Shown: in pieces, positions 48,644-57,904 of the stretch | Layout: each line of letters starts with the position of its first letter | Position numbering within the stretch: position 1 is the stretch's first letter | Assembly: GCF_001440345.1 (NCBI RefSeq) | Contig: NZ_LJYX01000016.1 | Coordinates: 62,001 to 126,000, forward strand | Direction of reading: 5' to 3' | Source: Colwellia sp. TT2012 | GTDB lineage: Bacteria; Pseudomonadota; Gammaproteobacteria; Enterobacterales; Alteromonadaceae | Length of the DNA stretch: 64,000 bases | Position numbers and translations under genes: made by a program | Notes under the pieces: model-generated | The model's input: only the letters and a program-made list of their open reading frames with translations | Database searches by the model: none | Told to the model about the DNA's origin: nothing

Positions 48644-50494
48644 ATGACGGATTATTCAAGTTTATTAGCGCTTGTGCCACTGCTGCCACTTTTTAGTGCC
48701 CTTATTTTATTATTTTCCAAGTTACCTAAATTATGGATTTCAATTTTCGCGGTAGGCTCTGTTGCCAGCGTTGCTTTAATCAGCTTATTTTTAAATGTTA
48801 TATTTTGGCAACAAAGCGATTTTGTTCTTACCTCCAGTTTAGGCACTTGGATTAACCTTGCACAATTAAATATAAACTTTGGTTTATATTTAGATCCCTT
48901 ATCTTTGGTGATGATCACCATTGTATCGGGCGTGGGTGCATTAATACATCTGTATTCAACTGGATTTATGTACCAAGATAGTGATTTTAAACGCTATTTC
49001 ACTTATTTGAATTTATTTATTTCTGCCATGCTCTTTTTAGTACTCGCAGATAATCTTTTACTGCTGTATTTAGGTTGGGAAGGTGTTGGTTTATGTAGCT
49101 ACTTACTCATTGGCTTTTGGTATCAAGATCGAAAAAACAACTTAGCGGCCAATAAAGCCTTTTTAATGACAAGAATTGGCGATACCGCCATGGCTATTGG
49201 CTTATTTTTATTGTTCACGCAATTGGGTACATTAGATATACAAGAAATTCAAATTAAAGCGCACGCTGTTTGGTCACTTACTAATGATAATAATAACAAT
49301 ACAATGGCAAGCTTATGTTGCTTATTATTATTAGGTGGCGCGGTGGGCAAATCAGCGCAGTTACCTTTACAAAACTGGTTACCCGATGCGATGGCAGGCC
49401 CCACGCCTGTGAGTGCCTTGATCCATGCCGCCACTATGGTTACCGCCGGAATTTATTTGATAGCACGCAATAGTCAATTATTTCAACTGGCTCCCGATGT
49501 GCTTTATCTCGTTGCCCTTATTGGTACTTTCACTTTATTGCTCGGTGCCAGTGCCGCTATGGTGCAAACTGATTTAAAACGCATCTTAGCTTATTCAACC
49601 ATTAGTCAATTAGGCTATATGTTTTTAGCTTTAGGTGTTGGCGCGGGGGCCAGTGCCGTTTTTCACTTAATGACCCATGCGTTTTTTAAAGCCCTACTCT
49701 TTTTAGCCGCGGGCGCGCTTATTTATAGCCTACACCATGAACATAATATTTTTAAAATGGGCGGCTTGCTTAAAAAACTTCCTGTTGTAGCGGTGTCATT
49801 TGCCATTGGCTGTGCTGCATTGGCTTCATTACCCTTCACTGCCGGCTTTTTCAGTAAAGAATTAATCTTAGCGCAAGTAATTGCTTCCGGTCATAGCGGG
49901 TTATGGTGGGCGGCAATATTAGGTGCCTTTTTCACAGCATTTTACAGTGCCCGATTATTTTTTGTCGTATTTTTAGGTCCAACACAGTTATCGCCTAATG
50001 CAAAGCCAACAAAGTCGATGAGCCTAGCTTTGGTTATTTTATCGGTATTGTCATTATTTGGTGGCATACATCCTGAAGGCTTAAAAAACTTAATGCCGCA
50101 ACTAGATACTGACGGCTTAAGCACTTTACAACATTGGTTGCCTATTCTTTTACCCTTTATTGCTATTTCATTGGCGTGGTGGCTGTTCAAAACAAAGCGC
50201 TTTGGCAAACCAGTACCTACTTTTATGCAAGGTGTTCATCAGTTAGTTAAAAGTGGCTGGGCCTTTGATCACCTTTATCAAACAATTTTTGTCTCGCCTT
50301 TTAAATATTTATGCCAAGTAAACAAAGGTGATTTTATTGATTTATTTTATCGTTTAATAGAAAAAACCAGTGGTAGATTACATATGGCTTTTAGCCAATT
50401 TCAAAATGGACAATTAAGACGTTATAACGCCAGCCTGGTCATATTTTGTATTTTAGCTTTTGCCTGGTTTATCCGTGGGGAGTTAATGCTATGA
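48644..50494 (+). CDS. nuoL: NADH-quinone oxidoreductase subunit L
   Basis: A 616-residue antiporter-like subunit. YLGWEGVGLCSYLLIGFW holds the key glutamate of helix 5, and PLQNWLPDAMAGPTPVSALIHAATMVTAGIYLI the lysine/histidine helix region. A long C-terminal lateral helix follows. It is one of three proton-pumping modules and overlaps nuoM by four bases (ATGA). Confidence 0.97.
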   Translation: MTDYSSLLALVPLLPLFSALILLFSKLPKLWISIFAVGSVASVALISLFLNVIFWQQSDFVLTSSLGTWINLAQLNINFGLYLDPLSLVMITIVSGVGALIHLYSTGFMYQDSDFKRYFTYLNLFISAMLFLVLADNLLLLYLGWEGVGLCSYLLIGFWYQDRKNNLAANKAFLMTRIGDTAMAIGLFLLFTQLGTLDIQEIQIKAHAVWSLTNDNNNNTMASLCCLLLLGGAVGKSAQLPLQNWLPDAMAGPTPVSALIHAATMVTAGIYLIARNSQLFQLAPDVLYLVALIGTFTLLLGASAAMVQTDLKRILAYSTISQLGYMFLALGVGAGASAVFHLMTHAFFKALLFLAAGALIYSLHHEHNIFKMGGLLKKLPVVAVSFAIGCAALASLPFTAGFFSKELILAQVIASGHSGLWWAAILGAFFTAFYSARLFFVVFLGPTQLSPNAKPTKSMSLALVILSVLSLFGGIHPEGLKNLMPQLDTDGLSTLQHWLPILLPFIAISLAWWLFKTKRFGKPVPTFMQGVHQLVKSGWAFDHLYQTIFVSPFKYLCQVNKGDFIDLFYRLIEKTSGRLHMAFSQFQNGQLRRYNASLVIFCILAFAWFIRGELML

Positions 50495-51993
50495 CCTTAT
50501 TTATACTTTTATTAATGCCTTTATTGGGCGGACTACTTGCTTGGTATAGCGAAAGGTTTGACGCTGGTTTACCCAAAAAAATTGCTTTGCTATCTTTACT
50601 TCTGTGCTGGTTACCTTTAATTCCTTTACTTAGTAGCATGCCGTTTGATGCCAGTTCATTACCGAGATCACAGTGGCTTATAGATGAATCTTATCCTTGG
50701 ATACCATTCTTTAATATCAACGCCCATTTAGCACTAGATGGCCTAAGTTTATTATTAATTTTACTGACGCTGTTAATGGGCTTAGTCGCTCTGTCTTCAG
50801 CTTGGCATGAAATTACCAAGCGAACAGGGCTATTTTATTTAAACCTACTTTGGACCTTGGCCGGTGTCTTAGGGGTATTCTTAGCGATTGACCTGTTTCT
50901 GTTCTTTGTATTTTGGGAAGTCATGTTAGTACCTATGTACTTTTTGATCTCAATTTGGGGCTACGAACAGCGCCACTATGCGGCAGTTAAGTTTTTTATC
51001 TTCACTCAAGCGGGAGGACTATTAATGCTAATCAGCCTATGCGCATTAGTGGGTATTCACTACCAGCAAACCGGCATATTAACCTTTGACTATCTTATTT
51101 TAATACAAAACCCCATTAGCGGTGACTTAGCCTTTTGGGTCGCACTGGGCTTTACCATCGCATTCTTAGTAAAATTACCGGCATTACCTTTTCATTCTTG
51201 GTTAGCCGATGCCCATACTCAAGCCCCCACCGCCGCTAGCATCATACTCGCGGCGGTATTATTAAAAACCGGTGGTTATGGCATTATTCGATTTGTGCTG
51301 CCGTTATTTCCACAGGCATCGATACAACTAGCGCCCTTTATGATGTTGTTAGGCGTAATTGGCATCATCTATGGCGCTATGATGGCTTTTGTGCAAACTG
51401 ACTTAAAACGTTTAGTGGCCTATTCAAGTGTCAGTCATATGGGTTTTGTTTTATTAGGCTGTTTTGCTTTTAATATTTATGCCCTGCAAGGGGCTGTTAT
51501 GCAAATGTTAGCCCACGGCATCAGTACCTCGGCACTATTTGTTTTGGTTGGCATGATACAACATAGATACCACACCAGAGATCTCAATGAGTTAGGCGGC
51601 TTATGGCTTAATTTACCTAAACTCAGTGCTTTTGGCTTGTTTTTTGGTATTGCTTCTTTAGGTATGCCTGGTTTAGGTAACTTTGTCGCTGAATTCTTGA
51701 TATTAATTGGCAGTTTTGCACAATACCCTAAACTTACTATATTGGCGGCATCAGGTTTAATCTTAGCGGCGGTGTATTCATTATTATTAATTTATAAAAC
51801 CTTTTTTGGCCAAACAAAGCGTCCGCACGACAGTAAAATAGCAGACACCAATACCAAAGAGTGGTGCACCCTTATCTCTATGTGTTTTATTCTCATTTAT
51901 TTAGGCTTACACCCGCAACCATTTTTTGATTTGGTGCCGATTACCTTGATGAAACTGAGCTTTATAGCCGATGATATTGGAGCTTTATTATGA
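50491..51993 (+). CDS. nuoM: NADH-quinone oxidoreductase subunit M
   Basis: I place the start at the ATG 50491-50493, which overlaps the nuoL stop; this gives 500 residues beginning MTLFILLLMPLLGG, a normal NuoM start. A longer frame from 50446 would only read back through nuoL. FFVFWEVMLVPMYFLISIWG contains the helix 5 glutamate, and PFHSWLADAHTQAPTAASIILAAVLLKTGGYG the second conserved region. It is a proton-pumping module. Confidence 0.96.
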   Translation: MTLFILLLMPLLGGLLAWYSERFDAGLPKKIALLSLLLCWLPLIPLLSSMPFDASSLPRSQWLIDESYPWIPFFNINAHLALDGLSLLLILLTLLMGLVALSSAWHEITKRTGLFYLNLLWTLAGVLGVFLAIDLFLFFVFWEVMLVPMYFLISIWGYEQRHYAAVKFFIFTQAGGLLMLISLCALVGIHYQQTGILTFDYLILIQNPISGDLAFWVALGFTIAFLVKLPALPFHSWLADAHTQAPTAASIILAAVLLKTGGYGIIRFVLPLFPQASIQLAPFMMLLGVIGIIYGAMMAFVQTDLKRLVAYSSVSHMGFVLLGCFAFNIYALQGAVMQMLAHGISTSALFVLVGMIQHRYHTRDLNELGGLWLNLPKLSAFGLFFGIASLGMPGLGNFVAEFLILIGSFAQYPKLTILAASGLILAAVYSLLLIYKTFFGQTKRPHDSKIADTNTKEWCTLISMCFILIYLGLHPQPFFDLVPITLMKLSFIADDIGALL

Positions 51994-53417
51994 ATGTAAA
52001 TTATTACCCTGCATTCATTTTAATGTGTGGTGCCTTGATGATATTAATTCAGCTGTGCTTTAAAAGAAGCCATATCACCAGCTATTTAATTTCAGGACTC
52101 AGCTTATTTCTTGCCTTATTAACGCAGTTTTATTTACAAAACCATGCTGATACTAGCGATGTTTTATTTGTTTTGAATGCCCAAACAAGCTTTGTCTCGC
52201 TGTTATTATTAATGGTGGTCGGCTTAATTTGGGCGCAACTTTATCATTGGCTTAAAACCATAAACGAGCAAAAAGAGGAATATTATTTACTGTTTTTATT
52301 AACCACCATCGGTGGTTTGATCATGGTTTCGAGTCATCATTTTGCCAGTTTTTTTCTCGGCTTAGAATTAATGAGCCTGTCGTTTATTGGCTTAATTGCT
52401 TATTGTGGCCCTGATCAAAAAGCACAAGAAGCAGGCATTAAATATTTAATTTTATCAGCCCTCGCATCCGCCTTTATTTTAATGGGCGCGGCTATTTTAT
52501 ATCTTCAATTTGGCTCTTTATCTTTTTCAAACTTGCTGCCAAATACTTCGAGCCAAATTTTACCTCCGTGGGCTATTATAACGGCGATCATTTTTATTTT
52601 TACCGGGCTATTTTTTAAACTTTCATTAGTGCCCTGTCATTTATGGGTTGCTGACTTATTTGAAGGTGCACCGCTGGTGACTGCGGCTATGTTAGCAACT
52701 TTATCAAAGTTAGCGGCGTTCATTATATTATGGCGCTTAGTCACTTTAGGACATTGGCAACAATATCCACTCATTATAGATATTTTATCTATGGTAGCGA
52801 TTGCCTCTATGTTTATCGGTAACTTCTTAGGCTTATTACAAAAAAACCTATTACGTTTAATGGCTTACTCTTCTATCGCACACTTTGGTTATTTATTAAT
52901 AGTTTTGTTATTAATCAATAACAATGCCATTGAATTTTCCAGCCAAAGCTTTAATACCCAAACCCTATTTTTTTATTTAGTGGCCTATTTATTTACCCTA
53001 GTCGGTGTTTTTTCTATCTTTATGCAATTGCCAAAAATAAAAACACTCGATGATTTAGCCGGTTTATTCTGGCACCACCCAGTTATCGCCATCACGTTAA
53101 TGCTGTTAATGCTTTCATTAGCGGGTATCCCCTTAACCTTAGGTTTTATGGCGAAATTCTATTTGATCATGGCCGCCGTCAGTCAACAATTATGGCTGGT
53201 ATTATCTGCGTTAGTGCTCAGCAGTATTATTGGTTTATTCTATTATTTAAGAGTGATTATGGCGATGTTAAAAACACCCGCAGATGAATTGATATTTAAG
53301 GATATTAATTCATCTGGCAGTAGCCTATCACTTAATATACTTATATTATTTTTAGTGATAGGTTTCGGTGTATTCCCCTCTTCATTAAGCCAATTTATTC
53401 AACAAATATCAGGTTAA
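51990..53417 (+). CDS. nuoN: NADH-quinone oxidoreductase subunit N
   Basis: A 475-residue antiporter-like subunit, last of the operon. FFLGLELMSLSFIGLIAY has the helix 5 glutamate; VPCHLWVADLFEGAPLVTAAMLATLSKLAAF the central lysine region. The start overlaps the nuoM stop. A 207-bp spacer follows before sbcB, in which no clear terminator was found. Confidence 0.96.
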   Translation: MNVNYYPAFILMCGALMILIQLCFKRSHITSYLISGLSLFLALLTQFYLQNHADTSDVLFVLNAQTSFVSLLLLMVVGLIWAQLYHWLKTINEQKEEYYLLFLLTTIGGLIMVSSHHFASFFLGLELMSLSFIGLIAYCGPDQKAQEAGIKYLILSALASAFILMGAAILYLQFGSLSFSNLLPNTSSQILPPWAIITAIIFIFTGLFFKLSLVPCHLWVADLFEGAPLVTAAMLATLSKLAAFIILWRLVTLGHWQQYPLIIDILSMVAIASMFIGNFLGLLQKNLLRLMAYSSIAHFGYLLIVLLLINNNAIEFSSQSFNTQTLFFYLVAYLFTLVGVFSIFMQLPKIKTLDDLAGLFWHHPVIAITLMLLMLSLAGIPLTLGFMAKFYLIMAAVSQQLWLVLSALVLSSIIGLFYYLRVIMAMLKTPADELIFKDINSSGSSLSLNILILFLVIGFGVFPSSLSQFIQQISG

Positions 53418-53624
53418 AATGAATTAAAATCACAGCTGTAAGCGCGACTTTGCAAACGCTCACATGTTTGTTACCAGGAAATATCAGGATAACGTGCCAA
53501 TGCAATGCGAGATGGTTTATCATGGTAAAATATTGAAAAGTAATTGTTCCAAAATGCGTAAAACAACTAACAACAATACTAAACACTTTGATTAAAAGAA
53601 CTAAAAAGATAAGAGTTAACATTA

Positions 53625-55070
53625 ATGAACAACACCGAACAGCCCTCAATTTTTTGGCACGATTATGAAACCTGGGGTATATCACCAAAGTTTGATAAGC
53701 CTTCTCAATTTGCCGGCATTCGTACCGATCTCGATTTAAACATTATTGGCAAGCCAGAAATGTTTTATTGTCAACCGCCGGTTGATTATCTGCCGCACCC
53801 TGAAGCATGTTTAGTAACCGGTATAACGCCGCAAAAAGCACAACGTGAAGGGTTAACCGAAGCGGAATTTGCTGCGCGCATACATGAATTATTTTCAGCG
53901 CCTAATACTTGTGTCGCCGGCTATAACAATATTCGCTTTGACGATGAAGTTACTCGCTATTTATTTTACCGTAACTTTTACGACCCTTATGCGCGTGAAT
54001 GGCAAAATGGTAATAGCCGCTGGGATATTATCGATATGGTGCGGGCCACTTATGCCCTACGCCCTGAAGGTATTAACTGGCCAACCGTTGATCGCGACGG
54101 CGAAGAAGTTGTTAGTTTCCGCTTAGAGTTATTAACCAAAGCCAATGGAATTAGTCATGAGTCTGCCCATGACGCCATGAGTGATGTTTACGCCACTATT
54201 GCCATGGCAAAGTTGATCAAAGAAAAACAGCCGAAACTCTATGAGTTTATTTTTAACTTAAAAAATAAAAACCACGTTAAAGATTTGATTAATACTGCAG
54301 ACATGACCCCCATTGTGCATACCTCAAGTAAAATATCCTCGGCACACGGTTGTACCAGTTGGTTTGCGCCGATAATTTATCATCCCGTTAATAAAAATGC
54401 GGTAATTTGTGTCGATTTGGCCCAAGATATTTCACCATTATTGACACTTAGCAGTGAAGAAATAAAAGCGCGTTTATATACCCGTCATGATGAGTTAGCG
54501 CCGGACGAAAAGCCTATTCCGGTCAAGCTTATTCATGTAAATAAATGCCCGGTTATTGCGCCAGCAAAAACATTATTACCTGAAAACGCCAAGCGTTTGG
54601 CCATACCAAGGGATTTTTGTTTAGAGAATTTAGCGTTATTGAAAAAGCATGCTGATCTAAGAGATAAACTCAGTGATGTTTTTGCCACCTCTGATTTTGA
54701 TAATACTGACGTAGATGCCGAGCAAGCGTTATACGGTGGTAGTTTCTTTAGCCATAGCGATAAAGCGCAAATGGATATTTTACGTGATTTACCGCCAGAG
54801 CAATTAGGCAGTCATCCTTTTAAATTTCAAGACCAGCGTCTTGCAGTCATGCTTTTTCGATATCGAGCACGAAACTACCCACACACCTTAACGAGTGAAG
54901 AACAACAAAAGTGGCAGCAGTATTGTAGTAACAAATTACAAGATGGTGAAAAAGGGTTATTGAGCATTGAAGAGTATATGCAAAAAGTTGAAAATTTAGC
55001 TCATCAATATGAAAATAATGATGAAAAGATGAAGGTATTAAAAGCACTATATCTTTATGTTCAACCTTGA
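53625..55070 (+). CDS. sbcB: Exodeoxyribonuclease I
   Basis: A 481-residue 3'-5' single-strand exonuclease of the DnaQ (DEDD) class. FWHDYETWG holds the first Asp-Glu pair, CVAGYNNIRFDDEVTRYLFYRN the second Asp, and HDAMSDVYATI the last His and Asp. The rest matches the SH3-like and C-terminal domains of ExoI. It trims ssDNA in recombination and mismatch repair. Confidence 0.97.
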   Translation: MNNTEQPSIFWHDYETWGISPKFDKPSQFAGIRTDLDLNIIGKPEMFYCQPPVDYLPHPEACLVTGITPQKAQREGLTEAEFAARIHELFSAPNTCVAGYNNIRFDDEVTRYLFYRNFYDPYAREWQNGNSRWDIIDMVRATYALRPEGINWPTVDRDGEEVVSFRLELLTKANGISHESAHDAMSDVYATIAMAKLIKEKQPKLYEFIFNLKNKNHVKDLINTADMTPIVHTSSKISSAHGCTSWFAPIIYHPVNKNAVICVDLAQDISPLLTLSSEEIKARLYTRHDELAPDEKPIPVKLIHVNKCPVIAPAKTLLPENAKRLAIPRDFCLENLALLKKHADLRDKLSDVFATSDFDNTDVDAEQALYGGSFFSHSDKAQMDILRDLPPEQLGSHPFKFQDQRLAVMLFRYRARNYPHTLTSEEQQKWQQYCSNKLQDGEKGLLSIEEYMQKVENLAHQYENNDEKMKVLKALYLYVQP

Positions 55071-55162
55071 TTAATTTAACTACCTTAGCTCTTAAAATAA
55101 AAGGCTAACGTCAAATCAATTAACTTGCTAGACTTACTTTTTAAATTAAAGGAATAACGTCA

Positions 55163-55672
55163 ATGAAATTACCAGCGCTACTAATATCAAGCCTTTTTAT
55201 CGTTCAGGCTATGCCTGCACACGCTAATGACTTTACTAAATCATTAACCAGCCAATTACAAAAAAGTGATACTAAAAAAGTAGAATCAAATGCATTAGTT
55301 AGTTATGCAGCTAATCAATTAGGCATGTCTGAAGATACCGTTACCTCGGGTTTAGGCTCTCTTTTTAAAGTGGCTAAAGATAACTTGAGTAAAGATAATT
55401 TTGCGATGATCACTAAGGCTATTCCAAGCATTAATACTTATATAAACCAAGCGCCAAAATCTTCTAGCTCTTCTTTTACCTCATTATTAAGCAAAAGTAG
55501 TGATACCGGTAAAGCAGCTGTAGGCATGGATTATTTAAATTCTTCTTTTAAAAAATTAGGCATTTCTCCAGATAAACTTCCGGCCATGCTTAACTCAGTT
55601 ACTGGCTATTTAGATAAATATGGTTACGGTGAAGCATCCGGCTTACTTAAAAAAGGTTTGAGCTTTCTATAA
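55163..55672 (+). CDS. Exported DUF2780-family protein (VcgC/VcgE-like)
   Basis: A 169-residue protein with a signal peptide cleaved after the AHA region (MKLPALLISSLFIVQAMPAHA). The mature part has the helical DUF2780 pattern: NALVSYAANQLGMSEDTVTSGLGSLFKVAKD and SFKKLGISPDKLPAMLNSVTGYLDKYG. Function is unknown. AAGGAATAACGTC gives the ribosome site. It is monocistronic with a strong terminator behind it. Confidence 0.82.
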   Translation: MKLPALLISSLFIVQAMPAHANDFTKSLTSQLQKSDTKKVESNALVSYAANQLGMSEDTVTSGLGSLFKVAKDNLSKDNFAMITKAIPSINTYINQAPKSSSSSFTSLLSKSSDTGKAAVGMDYLNSSFKKLGISPDKLPAMLNSVTGYLDKYGYGEASGLLKKGLSFL

Positions 55673-55702
55673 ATAATATAGTGCTAACTTGCGATGAATA
55701 AT

Positions 55703-55735
55703 AAAAACCAAAGTCGTTCGATCTCTTTGGTTTTT
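55703..55735. terminator. Bidirectional terminator
   Basis: Perfect 11-bp stem AAAAACCAAAG/CTTTGGTTTTT around an 11-base loop, with T runs on both strands. It serves the DUF2780 gene (31 bases upstream) and the convergent dehydrogenase gene (40 bases). Confidence 0.9.
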
Positions 55736-55774
55736 AGCTTTTTATCCTTCGAACCTTTAATATAAATCAGTTTG

Positions 55775-56638
55775 TTAGTTTTTAAAACGTGATATCAAGC
55801 TTGAGGTATCCCAGCGGTTACCACCTTTTTCTTGAATTTCTTGATAAAAACCGTCCACCATTTTGGTCATAGGTAGGTCTACTTGTTTTTTCTTTGCTTC
55901 TTCAAAAGCAATAGCTAAGTCCTTACGCATCCAGTCAACGGCAAAGCCAAAGTCATACTCACCGGCAAACATAGTTTTATAGCGATTTTCCATTTGCCAA
56001 GAACCCGCAGCACCTTTGGCTATGGTTTCTACTAATGCTTCTGGATCTAAACCAACTTTTTCAGCAAAATTAAAGCCTTCCGCTAATCCTTGTACTATGC
56101 CGGCAATACAAATTTGATTGACCATTTTAGCTAATTGGCCACTGCCTACTGGCCCCATTAATTTACTAAATTTTGCATAGGCCGCAATTACCGAGGAAAT
56201 TTTTTCAAATTCCGCTTCATTACCCCCTAACATTACTGTTAATTGACCATTTTCAGCGCCCGCTTGGCCACCTGATACTGGCGCATCTAAAAAATATTTT
56301 CCTTGGCTATTAGCATTTTCTGCTAATTCACGAGCGACTTCTGCGGATGCCGTGGTATGGTCAACAAAAATAGCACCTGGAGGCAAACCGGCTAATATAC
56401 CATGTTCACCTAAAGATACTTGGCGGACATCATCATCATTACCGACACAACAAAAGACAATCTCACAATTTTGTGCAGCTTTAGCGGGTGTTTCAGCATA
56501 ACGTCCACCATATTCAGCTTGCCATTGCTCAGCTTTTGCTAAAGTACGGTTATAAACACAAACGTCAAATCCTGCTTTTTGTAAATGCCCGGCCATTGGG
56601 TAGCCCATGACACCTAGACCAATAAACGCTACTTTCAT
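55775..56638 (-). CDS. NAD(P)-dependent beta-hydroxyacid dehydrogenase (3-hydroxyisobutyrate dehydrogenase family)
   Basis: I place the start at the ATG at 56638 (MKVAFIGLGVMGYPMAGHL, 287 residues), which has AAAGG upstream; an ATG 18 bases earlier is less plausible. The Rossmann motif GLGVMG is followed by the substrate loop DAPVSGGQAGAENGQL and the catalytic lysine in GQLAKMVNQ. Members reduce small aldehydes or semialdehydes such as glyoxylate, succinic semialdehyde or tartronate semialdehyde, or oxidise hydroxyacids. The specific substrate cannot be decided. No pathway neighbours point to valine or glycerate metabolism. Confidence 0.88.
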   Translation of the reverse strand: MKVAFIGLGVMGYPMAGHLQKAGFDVCVYNRTLAKAEQWQAEYGGRYAETPAKAAQNCEIVFCCVGNDDDVRQVSLGEHGILAGLPPGAIFVDHTTASAEVARELAENANSQGKYFLDAPVSGGQAGAENGQLTVMLGGNEAEFEKISSVIAAYAKFSKLMGPVGSGQLAKMVNQICIAGIVQGLAEGFNFAEKVGLDPEALVETIAKGAAGSWQMENRYKTMFAGEYDFGFAVDWMRKDLAIAFEEAKKKQVDLPMTKMVDGFYQEIQEKGGNRWDTSSLISRFKN

Positions 56639-56858
56639 ATGCCAACCTTTTCTCATTAATTTGTTAATTCATTCAATAGCGTCAGTTTACGATAGTTTAC
56701 TATTTTGCTCTAGCAACTTTGCAAACCAGCAGTTTTTCATCTAGAATAACAAATGAGTTGTACACAATCAAATAGCGCAAAATTTAAATTGGCACTATAA
56801 TATCGACCGCTTGCTTAGTAAAACCAGCTTGCTATTTTATCTTTAGGAGATAACCAAT

Positions 56859-57359
56859 ATGAGTAATATTTATCAATTTTCAGTTGAGAACAATAAACAA
56901 GAAAAGACTGATTTAACTCAGTTTACCGATAAAGTATTACTTATCGTTAATACTGCCAGTCAATGTGGTTTTACCCCACAATATCAGGGTTTACAAACAC
57001 TGCATGATACTTTTAAAGCAAAGGGTTTTGAAGTTTTGGCCTTTCCTTGTAACCAATTTAAGCAACAAGAAAGTGGTAGCAATGAAGAAATTCAGCAGTT
57101 TTGTGATTTACACTTCAACATTAAATTTCCTTTATTTAATAAAATAGAGGTCAACGGTAATAACGCTCACCCACTGTTTAACTATTTAAAACAACAAGCG
57201 CCTGGCATCCTCGGCTCTACATCAATAAAATGGAACTTTACTAAATTTTTAGTTAATCGCCAAGGTGAAGTCGTACAACGTTATGCACCAACAACTAAAC
57301 CTGAAGCAATAACCGCTGATATTGAAAAGTTATTGTCAGTGCCGCTGAAAACCAATTGA
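56859..57359 (+). CDS. Glutathione peroxidase family thiol peroxidase
   Basis: A 166-residue thioredoxin-fold peroxidase. The active site is C36 in NTASQCGFTPQY, cysteine rather than selenocysteine. FPCNQFKQQESGS supplies the glutamine, and IKWNFTKFLVNR the tryptophan and asparagine of the tetrad. Such Cys-GPx enzymes usually take electrons from thioredoxin. A TATAAT (56796-56801) and the palindrome AATTTAAATT just before it (56781-56790) lie in the promoter region. An OhrR-like regulator follows 16 bp downstream, which suggests peroxide control of both. Confidence 0.93.
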   Translation: MSNIYQFSVENNKQEKTDLTQFTDKVLLIVNTASQCGFTPQYQGLQTLHDTFKAKGFEVLAFPCNQFKQQESGSNEEIQQFCDLHFNIKFPLFNKIEVNGNNAHPLFNYLKQQAPGILGSTSIKWNFTKFLVNRQGEVVQRYAPTTKPEAITADIEKLLSVPLKTN

Positions 57360-57375
57360 GAATAAGTAATTGAGA

Positions 57376-57807
57376 ATGAGTAATAATTTACAGCTAGAAA
57401 AGCAATTGTGTTTTCGCCTGTATAGTTTGAATAAATTAATGTGCCGCCTTTATGCTCCGCTATTAAAAGAGTTAGCGTTAACCTATCCGCAATATTTAGT
57501 CATGATGGTGTTATGGCAATATCAAGAGGGGATTTCGGTTAAAGACTTAGGTGGTCAGCTTGATTTAGATTCAGGCACCCTTTCGCCGTTATTAAAACGT
57601 ATGGAAAAGCAAGCGCTTATCAAGCGAGAACGTCAGACAAAAGATGAACGAGTAGTGCTTATCAAGCTCACTCAAGCAGGCATTAACTTGCAACAAAGCG
57701 CCGAACATATTCCCGCTAAAATGTTTGCTGTGACAGGCTTGTCTGCCGAAAATCTGCAAGCATTAAACCTGACACTTGATCAGCTTATTGAGAATATAGG
57801 TAATTAA
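57376..57807 (+). CDS. ohrR: MarR-family organic-peroxide-sensing repressor
   Basis: Start chosen at ATG 57376 (143 residues); TTG 57370 would add two. EKQLCFRLYSLNKLM near the N-terminus carries the cysteine that acts as peroxide sensor in OhrR proteins. LTYPQYLVMMVLW and the winged helix LDLDSGTLSPLLKRMEKQALIKRER match the family closely. OhrR represses peroxidase genes until its cysteine is oxidised. Here the likely target is the adjacent glutathione peroxidase gene, rather than ohr, which is not present. Confidence 0.85.
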   Translation: MSNNLQLEKQLCFRLYSLNKLMCRLYAPLLKELALTYPQYLVMMVLWQYQEGISVKDLGGQLDLDSGTLSPLLKRMEKQALIKRERQTKDERVVLIKLTQAGINLQQSAEHIPAKMFAVTGLSAENLQALNLTLDQLIENIGN

Positions 57808-57847
57808 ACGCTGAACATTTAAGTAATTAGGCGGGTTGCGCTATGTA

Positions 57848-57879
57848 TAGCCCAAGGCTGTTAACATAAGCTTGGGCTA
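57848..57879. terminator. Hairpin between convergent ohrR and lysC
   Basis: TAGCCCAAG and CTTGGGCTA form a 9-bp stem around 14 bases; an alternative register adds GCT/AGC with one bulge. No U tract on either strand, so terminator function is only suggested by its place between convergent genes. Confidence 0.5.
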
Positions 57880-57904
57880 ATATAAGGTGTTATTAATTTA
57901 TAGT

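Noticed and set aside
50446-50490. Longer nuoM start at 50446
   Set aside because: The extra 15 residues are nuoL sequence read in another frame; the ATG at 50491 gives the family N-terminus and the usual ATGA overlap with nuoL.
53395-53688. 97-codon minus-strand ORF between nuoN and sbcB
   Set aside because: It overlaps both flanking genes antisense and has no recognisable features.
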